5,513 nt of DNA from Acidobacteriaceae bacterium (GTDB lineage Bacteria; Acidobacteriota; Terriglobia; Terriglobales; Acidobacteriaceae), in contig PMBA01000375.1 in NCBI GenBank assembly GCA_003152795.1, positions 1,685 through 7,197 of the forward strand, read 5' to 3'. A program made the position numbers and the translations under genes. A model generated the notes under the pieces. It saw only the letters and a program-made list of their open reading frames with translations, searched no databases and had not been told where the DNA came from. This document shows, one piece after another, positions 1-4,455 of the stretch (position 1 is the stretch's first letter; every line of letters begins with the position of its first letter).

Positions 1-945
1 GCGCCGGCGGTGGTCAGCAACGCGGACTGGCCCGTCACAGTCTCGACCCAGACCAACAAGGTCTTAACCGCTCCGATTGTAGACGGAACAGCGGGCAGGA
101 TCTTTCTGGGAGATGGGCAGGGGTACCTGTATGCCGTCAGTCTGAGCAGTCCGGGTAAAACCTACGCGGCGATGCAGACGATCGGGTGGGCCGGGCACGG
201 ATCTGGGACAGGGGTTGTCGATCCGCCGATTGTGGTCACTGATTCCGCCAATCCTGCCAGCGACCAGGTATTCGCGTTTACAGGATGCAGCCAGGTGCTG
301 GGAATCGGCGGGGCGATCAGCCAACTGGCGGCGAACTTCACGACCGGGGAGCCCACAACCAGCAACACGGTGGACCTGGGCTCCGCGAGCGGGAACGGGG
401 ACTGCACGGGGAAAAACGTGCACGCGGGGACGTTTGATAACGCGTTCTGGCTGAACGGATCGACCTCCGGGCACATGATCGCGTGCGGCTTCCTTCAGTC
501 CGGAGGCGTGCCGGCGAGTCCCGAGATGTATTTCTTCCCCTTCGCCACTAACGTCCTCACCAGCACGGGTTCTTCGAAGTTTGCCGTAAATAGTACGAAG
601 GGCGACGAGTGCTCGCCCTTAACCGAGTTTTACGACGGGACAACGGACCGTCTGTTCTTCGGAGTGGGCAGTTCGAGCGACGGATTCATAGAGAGCTCCA
701 CGATTACAAGTTCGTTGACAACGCCGAGTTGTTCCGCCCCACCGACATCGAGTTGTGTGAAGGCTCCGAGCGCTCTCGGAGGGACAAGCGGGATCGTGAT
801 CGACAACCAATTGTCTAACGGCGGCGCGAACATCTACTTCACAACCTTGGGATTGGGAGGGGTAAACTCCCAGAAATGCAATGTCTCGGGCGGCGCAGCG
901 AATCCCTACTGTGCGGTGAAGCTGACCCAATCGCAGTTGAAGTAA
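1..945 (+). CDS. C-terminal part of a secreted beta-propeller-like protein (5' truncated by window edge)
   Basis: The frame is open from base 1, so the gene starts upstream of the window; a GTG at position 10 is only an internal codon. About 314 residues are visible, ending at TAA 943-945. The visible part has at least five recurring blade-like strands built as a hydrophobic segment, an Asp/Gly turn and then an IF/LFFG or VFAF-type strand. They fall near visible residues 24-46 (GRIFLGDGQGYLYAV), 74-95, 142-164, 203-223 and 260-283 (NIYFTTLG). This pattern resembles PQQ/quinoprotein-like propeller repeats. Many Ser/Thr/Gly residues and scattered Cys (for example PSCSAPPTSSC) suggest an exported protein with disulfides; this is inferred, because the signal peptide is not in view. 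No catalytic residues are recognisable and function is unknown. The only strong terminator downstream is about 380 bp away. Confidence 0.8.
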   Translation, partial: APAVVSNADWPVTVSTQTNKVLTAPIVDGTAGRIFLGDGQGYLYAVSLSSPGKTYAAMQTIGWAGHGSGTGVVDPPIVVTDSANPASDQVFAFTGCSQVLGIGGAISQLAANFTTGEPTTSNTVDLGSASGNGDCTGKNVHAGTFDNAFWLNGSTSGHMIACGFLQSGGVPASPEMYFFPFATNVLTSTGSSKFAVNSTKGDECSPLTEFYDGTTDRLFFGVGSSSDGFIESSTITSSLTTPSCSAPPTSSCVKAPSALGGTSGIVIDNQLSNGGANIYFTTLGLGGVNSQKCNVSGGAANPYCAVKLTQSQLK

Positions 946-1087
946 GACTCTGTCTGGGACGCTGTCGTTCGCCGATGCCGCGGCACCAGTTTTTGGGAAT
1001 CGCGGTGTCGTTCTCGAATGCTTGCACCAGAGACTGTGCAACACTTTGATCCTCCGTCTGCTGCGCGGCGGTCGAATCAGGCTATCC

Positions 1088-1118
1088 TTGACCCGCGCGT
1101 AATTTATTAACATATTAT
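1088..1118 (+). promoter_or_regulatory. Possible sigma70-type promoter
   Basis: TTGACC at 1088-1093 matches the -35 consensus at 5 of 6 bases. TATTAT at 1113-1118 matches the -10 consensus at 5 of 6, with a 19-bp spacer, longer than the ideal 17. A poorer -10 (CATATT, 1111-1116) would give 17 bp. The site lies in an AT-rich island (TAATTTATTAACA) inside otherwise GC-rich DNA. It faces the intrinsic terminator at 1327-1360 with no gene between, so it would drive the RNA candidate. Called from sequence match alone. Confidence 0.4.
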
Positions 1119-1124
1119 TTATCA

Positions 1125-1360
1125 ATGTTTTGCAGACATTCGTGAATCTATCACGCAATATCTGTAAATGGTCTGCTACGTGCAACTTCCCAGGTCGCTG
1201 TTGCCTCGCTCTTATTGAACGACGTTGCTGGCGCGAGACGCAGAAGCGGACGTGAACCGCGCCCGCGCATTCTCCAAGCCAGCGCGCCGCGTTTGCGATG
1301 TAACCGCATCCCAAACCGACGCTTCTGAAACCGGGCTCAACCGCCCGGTTTCATTTTTTT
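1125..1360 (+). ncRNA. Candidate structured non-coding RNA, about 235 nt
   Basis: This span runs from the expected start site of the 1088-1118 promoter to the end of the intrinsic terminator and has no convincing ORF. Several complementary arms are visible. GCAGAC (1132-1137) pairs with GTCTGC (1171-1176) and encloses the hairpin ATT-CGTGA / TCACG-c-AAT (1138-1159). GCAAC (1182-1186) pairs with GTTGC (1200-1204). CAGAAGCG (1241-1248) pairs with CGCTTCTG (1320-1327) as an 8-bp long-range helix. Inside that helix, CGCGC (1264-1268) pairs with GCGCG (1282-1286) and TGCG (1294-1297) with CGCA (1305-1308). It lacks the landmarks I know for tmRNA, RNase P RNA, SRP RNA and tRNA, and its ends do not pair as in 6S RNA. 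The alternative is that it is only a long 3' UTR of the upstream gene. Confidence 0.35.
1327..1360 (+). terminator. Strong rho-independent terminator
   Basis: A perfect 10-bp stem, GAAACCGGGC (1327-1336) with GCCCGGTTTC (1343-1352), has a 6-nt loop TCAACC. It is followed by A and seven T residues (1354-1360). The T-tract is on the plus strand only, so it ends rightward transcripts: the RNA candidate, or read-through from the gene ending at 945. The minus-strand nuclease-like gene, which converges on it, is not the obvious client. Confidence 0.85.
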
Positions 1361-1363
1361 GTG

Positions 1364-1421
1364 GAGACGGGGCTTGCCTCGTTCCACTCCGTAGCAGAGA
1401 TGCGGCAAGCCGCGTCTCTGC
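1364..1421. repeat. REP-like palindrome with a third complementary arm
   Basis: Positions 1394-1421 form a nearly perfect 28-nt palindrome: GCAGAGA, then T, GCGGC, a central AA, GCCGC, G, TCTCTGC. The only non-Watson-Crick pair is T/G. Its right half (1404-1418) is also complementary to 1364-1378 (GAGACGGGGCTTGCC) at 14 of 15 positions, so two alternative hairpins are possible. It lies six bases beyond the minus-strand stop codon at 1428. The core resembles dispersed intergenic palindromes of the GAGACGCG...CGCGTCTC type that I recall from cyanobacteria and acidobacteria. It could act as an mRNA 3'-end structure, since no T-tract follows on either strand. Confidence 0.7.
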
Positions 1422-1427
1422 GGGACC

Positions 1428-1979
1428 TCAGTCGCCGGTTGTTCCCAGCAGGAATCCGTTGGCTTCTTCCTCCTCGGCAACCAGTCCTTCGGGCAGTGTG
1501 CCGCGGTTATATTCCGCCATGCGGTTTTTCCACTTGAGGAAGTCGGTGATGCTCTCGGGTTCAATGCGGATTTCCACGCGCCGTAAACTCGCCAGCAGAA
1601 GGTTCATCTCATACTGGAAGCCAATCTCGGAACGCAGGTTCTTCGCCGAGGGCTTGACCCGCTCGATGTCGCGCCCGCACACCTCCAGCAGTCCCCAGCC
1701 CGCGGGCAGTTCCTCGGTCCGTATGAGAGCCCGCGGCGCGAGGTAATAACGCTCGCAGCCGACGCCAACCTCTGGCTTTAGCCGGAAGGGCTTATCGCGA
1801 TCGGCCAGAAAGTCCGCGCGCGATACTTTGCTCTCGACCAGCACCGAATGGCACGCCCTTTTCCAGCCGATGGCATCTGGCATCTCTCCACTGACGCAGG
1901 CCTGCTCGCTGAGCACGACGCCGCAGCGGTAGCCTCGCAGCCACCGCACCGCCATCGCAACTAATTTCGCATGAGTCAC
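1428..1979 (-). CDS. MmcB-like predicted PD-(D/E)XK nuclease-fold protein
   Basis: A 183-residue protein. The N-terminal two thirds show a restriction-endonuclease-like signature: E25 (VVLSEQ), then PDAIGW with D35, then VLVESK with E49 and K51 (the D...ExK pattern). SRADFLADRDKPFR follows at 53-66, then a YYLAP strand (78-82) and ELPAGWGLLEV (90-100). The SRADFLADRxKPFR and PEGWGLL-type motifs recall the MmcB-like family, linked to DNA repair in alphaproteobacteria and also seen in phage and accessory proteins. Nuclease activity is inferred from the motif only. Residues 100-183 are charged and end in an acidic segment (EEEEA). I accept the GTG at 1979 because MTHAKLVAMAVRWL is a typical family N-terminus, although no Shine-Dalgarno site precedes it; ATG at 1955 is the alternative. 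It lies 58 nt downstream of the CHAD-HD gene on the same strand, so cotranscription is likely. Confidence 0.75.
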   Translation of the reverse strand: MTHAKLVAMAVRWLRGYRCGVVLSEQACVSGEMPDAIGWKRACHSVLVESKVSRADFLADRDKPFRLKPEVGVGCERYYLAPRALIRTEELPAGWGLLEVCGRDIERVKPSAKNLRSEIGFQYEMNLLLASLRRVEIRIEPESITDFLKWKNRMAEYNRGTLPEGLVAEEEEANGFLLGTTGD

Positions 1980-2037
1980 AAGTGAAGTTTGGAAGCGGAA
2001 CGCCGTTCTGAAAAGTGTCAGAGTAGCTACTGCGCCG

Positions 2038-3648
2038 TCAGGTGTTGGTTGTTCGCCGTTCGCCCTTCGCTGTTCGCGCGGAACCTCGCATTGGCCTCAC
2101 CAGAATCGCGCGGTGCAGCACGGTTTCGAGCAAGTGTCGGGCGGCGGCGACGTCTTCCGCCGTACTGTCCAACGCGGAGTATCCCGCTACACGCACCAGT
2201 ACGGAACGGTCCTGCCAACCGACCTCGAGCCTTGGAGCGATCTGCAAGCCATTGCCGTGGCGCGCATGACGCCTGTCGAGCGCGTTGGCCAGACGCAAAA
2301 CGCCAGCCAATTCCAAAGCGATCGGCCGATCCGGCAGTTCCAGCCGTTGCAGGGTCTTTGCCCTGGGATGGGGTAATGCCCCGCGATGATAGCGGGCCAC
2401 GACCGCCGCCAGTTCCAGTTCTCGCGCGCTCCAGCCCAGAGGACGGGCCAAGCCCCGAATCATGCGGTACGAAATCTTCTGATGATTTTCCGCGCCTCTG
2501 GTTTTGCCGACGTCGTGCATGAGCGCCGCCGCCTGCAAGACGGCCCGCGAATCATTCTCCAGGTGCGGCGCCGCCAGGCTTTCCCCAGGCACGCTCGCGG
2601 TCAACAGCCCCGCCGTTCTCAAGCCGTCGTACAGAAGCAGCGCCAGTTGGGCGACGCGCTGGGAATGCGGGAAATCGGGATCCAGATATCCAGCCCAGGT
2701 GCGCAGGCGGCTGATGGCCGCCGCGCGCAACTGCGGACCCGACGGCAGTTCGGCACGCCACACGCGCCACAGCGACTCGCGGCCCACCATCTTCTGGCGA
2801 TAGCGCTCAATTCTCCTGGCGCGAGCCGAATTCAGCTTCTCGCGCCAGCGGTCGCGGCTGGCGATATCGGGGAAGGCGTTTGCCTCGACGGCGGCCAGAG
2901 TCCAGAGCACATCCAGATCATGCACCTCTCCCAACAGATCCTGAAGTTCTTTCAGGTCGTCGCCCCACAACTCGTGCTGGCGCGGGAGAAAATTCTCCAC
3001 TGTGTAGCGAAAGCGTTTGATGCCGATGCGCAGTTGGTGCCAGCTGACCTGCGACCGGCTCCGCAGGGCGTGTTGGTGGAGATCGTAAGCCGCAGTCCAT
3101 TTTTCCAGCGCCAGATGCAGATAGACGACGCTCCCAGGACGAACCCGCGACGCGCGGCGCGGCAAGCTTCTGCTCCACTGGCGCCATTGCTTGCGGTCAA
3201 ACTGATTCAGGTCTTTGAAGGCATGCTGTTTGCATTCGGCCTCGCGGGAATGGACGTGAGCGAGCAGTCTGATGGCCACGGGATCGGCGACTTGATCGCT
3301 GCTCGAGCCGGGGTCGCAGAGCTTCTCGATCCACTCCTCCATCACCTGCATGTCGCGCAGTTCACCCAGCGCCTGAAAGAGCTTCTTTCCCGCCTTCTTC
3401 ATGTCCTTCCAGGAAGAATCGGGATCGATGGCGATCAACCCATCAGCCAGCGACCGGCAGCGCCGCAGCGCTACTCGAAGATCGTGAACCGGGTCGGCTT
3501 CGAAACCCAGGGCGGCGCGATCGCACTCCACCAGCACGCGCTCCATCCAGGCGCGCAGGCCAAGCTTCGGCTTGGGCTTCGCCTTGGGTGACGCAAGCTT
3601 TGCATCCGCAGGCTTGGGGCCGGGTTTCAGAACTGGACTGGCTCCCAA
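2038..3648 (-). CDS. CHAD domain fused to a Ppx/GppA-type HD domain
   Basis: A 536-residue protein, cytoplasmic (no signal peptide or membrane segment). Residues 5-29 are a Lys/Pro/Ala-rich linker. Residues about 30-300 are a CHAD domain, the conserved-histidine helical domain known to bind polyphosphate. It has the two expected basic helices: VHDLRVALRRCRS (H55, R58, R62, R63) and WHQLRIGIKRFRYTVENF (H204, R207, K211, R212, R214), plus EVHDLDV (241-247). Residues about 310-520 match the HD domain of Ppx/GppA phosphatases: PHSQRVAQLAL (H328), LMHDVGK (H378, D379), NHQKISYRMI (H389), ARYHRGALP (H421) and ALDRR (D458). The actin-like catalytic half of Ppx is absent. A polyphosphate-linked phosphohydrolase or signalling role is inference. 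The start is TTG at 3648, chosen because AAGGAG sits six bases upstream. The last 16 residues lie beyond the domain and are partly encoded by a 7-nt tandem repeat. Confidence 0.88.
   Translation of the reverse strand: MGASPVLKPGPKPADAKLASPKAKPKPKLGLRAWMERVLVECDRAALGFEADPVHDLRVALRRCRSLADGLIAIDPDSSWKDMKKAGKKLFQALGELRDMQVMEEWIEKLCDPGSSSDQVADPVAIRLLAHVHSREAECKQHAFKDLNQFDRKQWRQWSRSLPRRASRVRPGSVVYLHLALEKWTAAYDLHQHALRSRSQVSWHQLRIGIKRFRYTVENFLPRQHELWGDDLKELQDLLGEVHDLDVLWTLAAVEANAFPDIASRDRWREKLNSARARRIERYRQKMVGRESLWRVWRAELPSGPQLRAAAISRLRTWAGYLDPDFPHSQRVAQLALLLYDGLRTAGLLTASVPGESLAAPHLENDSRAVLQAAALMHDVGKTRGAENHQKISYRMIRGLARPLGWSARELELAAVVARYHRGALPHPRAKTLQRLELPDRPIALELAGVLRLANALDRRHARHGNGLQIAPRLEVGWQDRSVLVRVAGYSALDSTAEDVAAARHLLETVLHRAILVRPMRGSARTAKGERRTTNT
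2044..2078. repeat. 7-nt tandem repeat array (GTTCGCC type) inside the 3' end of the CHAD-HD gene
   Basis: Five units in strict 7-nt phase on the plus strand: GTTGGTT, GTTCGCC, GTTCGCC, CTTCGCT, GTTCGCG. They overlap the last codons of the minus-strand gene and encode the tail around KGERRTTN. Because 7 is not a multiple of 3, changes in unit number would shift the reading frame and alter the C-terminus and stop. Confidence 0.7.
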
Positions 3649-3654
3649 CGGTAG

Positions 3655-3660
3655 CTCCTT
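3655..3660 (-). promoter_or_regulatory. Ribosome binding site of the CHAD-HD gene
   Basis: AAGGAG on the minus strand, six bases before the TTG codon at 3648. It decides the unusual TTG start, since no ATG or GTG lies in a comparable position. Confidence 0.8.
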
Positions 3661-3716
3661 TGATTGACGGGAACTATTGTCGCCTCTTTGCGCGGAATCT
3701 TCTAGGGGAAGGCTCA

Positions 3717-3765
3717 GTTCTCGGTTCTCGGTTCTCGGTTCTCAGTGCTCGGTTCTCGGTTCTCG
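3717..3765. repeat. 7-nt tandem repeat array (GTTCTCG), seven units
   Basis: Seven consecutive 7-nt units: five perfect GTTCTCG, one GTTCTCA (3738-3744) and one GTGCTCG (3745-3751). The preceding bases GGCTCA look like a decayed eighth unit. The array starts 57 bp upstream of the Shine-Dalgarno site of the CHAD-HD gene, so it probably lies in its promoter or 5' UTR. Confidence 0.92.
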
Positions 3766-3780
3766 GCGATTTTCCCCATC

Positions 3781-3831
3781 TCATCTTGAGCGGAGCGGGG
3801 ACTTCGCGGAGTGCAATCTCGGTGGAGTCGA
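3781..3831. repeat. REP-like dispersed repeat unit
   Basis: The segment reads TCATCTTGAGCGGAGCGGGG, then ACTTCGCGGAGTG, ending in GGTGGAGTCGA. It follows the pattern of common intergenic units that begin TCATCCTGAGCG-GAG and end GGAGTCGA. Recognition is by pattern memory; only one copy is in view. Confidence 0.45.
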
Positions 3832-3879
3832 TTATTGTTGGCTGTTTACTCATAGGATATTAACCCGTGTTTACCACTA

Positions 3880-3893
3880 CCCCCCTCCCCCCC
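3880..3893. repeat. Homopolymeric C tract (C6-T-C7; G7-A-G6 on the minus strand)
   Basis: Six C, one T and seven C. The minus strand is the coding side of both neighbouring genes and carries G7-A-G6, about 230 nt upstream of the CHAD-HD start. Such tracts are prone to slippage and can form G-rich structures. No link to expression can be shown from sequence. Confidence 0.8.
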
Positions 3894-3894
3894 T

Positions 3895-3955
3895 AGTCCT
3901 TAGAATCATGGGGTTAGGGAGAAAAAACCGACTCGGTCTTTGATTCTAAAGGACT
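3895..3955. repeat. Inverted repeat, 14-15-bp arms
   Basis: AGTCCTTAGAATCA (3895-3908) is the reverse complement of TGATTCTAAAGGACT (3941-3955) apart from one inserted base. The arms are 32 nt apart, and the interval contains GGGGTTAGGG and an A6 run. No transposase or ORF is enclosed. Confidence 0.75.
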
Positions 3956-3987
3956 TACAGATAAAGTCTTTGAGAACAAACGACTTA
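3936..3987. repeat. Direct repeat, 22-bp units with 30-nt period
   Basis: 3936-3957 and 3966-3987 match at 17 of 22 positions. They share GTCTTTGA at the start, AAA in the middle and GACTTA at the end. The first copy overlaps the right arm of the inverted repeat at 3895-3955. The core TCTTTGA recurs inverted at 3993-3999 (TCAAAGA). The spacing of about three helical turns would suit an operator array; this is inference. Confidence 0.55.
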
Positions 3988-4014
3988 GGTTGTCAAAGAG
4001 CGCTTAAAATGGCT

Positions 4015-4069
4015 TTGGGGCAGATTCGCGGGCCGTCTTGGGAGACGGGCACACATCGAACTGCCCCAA
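4015..4069. repeat. Nested double hairpin
   Basis: The outer arms are TTGGGGCAGATTCG (4015-4028) and CGAACTGCCCCAA (4057-4069), 13 bp with one bulged A. The inner hairpin is CCGTCT (4033-4038), loop TGGG, AGACGG (4043-4048). No T-tract follows directly on either strand, so it is not a standard intrinsic terminator. It could be a processed 3'-end structure, an RNA element or a REP-type unit. Confidence 0.7.
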
Positions 4070-4142
4070 TCTGGCAACATTGTCGTACCGGTGCGGGCTG
4101 GAAGTCTATGACGGCGGTCACAGGCTGGGTGTGATGAAAAGT

Positions 4143-4180
4143 CAGTTGCCAGTTGCGGGTAACCAGTTGCCAGTATCCAG
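4143..4180. repeat. 7-nt tandem repeat array (CAGTTGC type)
   Basis: Five in-phase units: CAGTTGC, CAGTTGC, GGGTAAC, CAGTTGC, CAGTATC, then a partial CAG. Three units are identical and two are degenerate. The period and the GTT core are the same as in the arrays at 2044-2078 and 3717-3765. Confidence 0.8.
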
Positions 4181-4244
4181 AGCACGAGCAATCGGCGATT
4201 CCTCGACTTCCAGGAAAACCCCGAGCTTCACGCGGCGGTGGAAT

Positions 4245-4273
4245 CCCAGGTCTCGAAAAGCGCGAGACTTGGG
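4245..4273. repeat. 11-bp hairpin
   Basis: CCCAGGTCTCG (4245-4255) pairs with CGAGACTTGGG (4263-4273) around the loop AAAAGCG. All 11 positions pair in plus-strand RNA, one of them G-U. The minus-strand version has an A-C mismatch there. There is no T-tract and no plus-strand gene upstream. Confidence 0.65.
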
Positions 4274-4329
4274 GCGTGAAATAGAGGATCCCACTGATGG
4301 GAGTCGTGGTGGGGATAGGAAGTCAGAAT

Positions 4330-4390
4330 CCCCGTCCCTTCGGCTTCGCTCAGGGCAGGCTCTGTCGCAGAAGACGCGACAAGGACGGGG
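4330..4390. repeat. Compound REP-like hairpin element
   Basis: The outer arms CCCCGTCC (4330-4337) and GGACGGGG (4383-4390) are perfectly complementary. Within them are CTTCGGCTTCGCTCAGGGC (4338-4356) and a second hairpin, TGTCGC (4363-4368) with GCGACA (4376-4381). The CTTCGGCTTCGCTCAGGGCAGG core is a dispersed repeat type I recall from many environmental genomes, where it gives the tell-tale read-through peptide PERSRR. It may also help end the minus-strand transcript from the gene stopping at 4456. Confidence 0.65.
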
Positions 4391-4416
4391 CACCCTCGGG
4401 GGTTGAAATGAGTGCA

Positions 4417-4432
4417 GGGGCGGGCCAGCCCC
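4417..4432 (-). terminator. Weak terminator-like hairpin after the secreted-protein gene
   Basis: GGGGC (4417-4421) and GCCCC (4428-4432) form a 5-bp GC stem, 24 nt beyond the TAG stop on the minus strand. The following minus-strand bases (TGCACTCATTTC) are only mildly T-rich, so intrinsic termination is doubtful. Confidence 0.25.
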
Positions 4433-4455
4433 CCTTCTTCCGATTCAGGACCAGT

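Larger units (their letters stand above)
946..1427. other. Intergenic region between convergent genes, holding an RNA candidate and a palindrome
   Basis: No protein-coding gene is credible here. A weak hairpin sits shortly after the upstream gene (CGGCACC at 981-987 with GGTGTCG at 1004-1010, one G-U pair, 16-nt loop, no T-tract behind it). The stretch 1100-1170 is clearly more AT-rich than its surroundings. The rest holds the promoter, RNA candidate, terminator and palindrome listed separately. Small ORFs, such as a 16-codon ATG ORF starting near 1168, have no supporting signals. Confidence 0.6.
3661..4455. other. About 795-bp non-coding region dense in repeats and dyads
   Basis: This lies between the 3' end of the secreted two-repeat gene and the 5' end of the CHAD-HD gene, both on the minus strand. 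No reading frame here has a family signature, a ribosome binding site or consistent composition. The region instead holds two heptamer arrays, two REP-like units, a C-tract, a long inverted repeat, a 30-nt-period direct repeat and several hairpins, each listed separately. Any promoter for the CHAD-HD gene must be here, but no convincing -35/-10 pair was found next to its start. Confidence 0.7.

Noticed and set aside
1125..1360. tRNA, tmRNA, SRP RNA, RNase P RNA or 6S RNA
   Set aside because: There is no cloverleaf with a TTCGAATC-type arm, no recognisable conserved motifs of these RNAs, and no pairing between the two ends as in 6S RNA. It is kept only as an unclassified candidate.
1225..1746. 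A 173-codon plus-strand open frame
   Set aside because: It runs straight through the strong terminator at 1327-1360 and then lies antisense to the MmcB-like gene. The composition (Ser/Arg-rich) is typical of shadow frames.
2386..3591. A 401-codon plus-strand open frame opposite the CHAD-HD gene
   Set aside because: It is fully antisense to a gene with clear CHAD and HD motifs and a Shine-Dalgarno site. Its own translation shows no recognisable domain. Long antisense frames are common in GC-rich genes.
3661..3720. A sigma70 promoter directly upstream of the CHAD-HD start (GACAAT as -10)
   Set aside because: Only 4 of 6 bases match and no -35 lies at 16-18 bp; not better than chance.
3717..3765. 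CRISPR-like array
   Set aside because: The units are 7 nt and directly adjacent, with no spacers and no cas genes in view.
4142..4393. An 83-codon minus-strand frame containing PERSRR
   Set aside because: This peptide is the usual read-through of a REP-like repeat, and the rest of the frame covers hairpins and a heptamer array. No ribosome binding site was seen.
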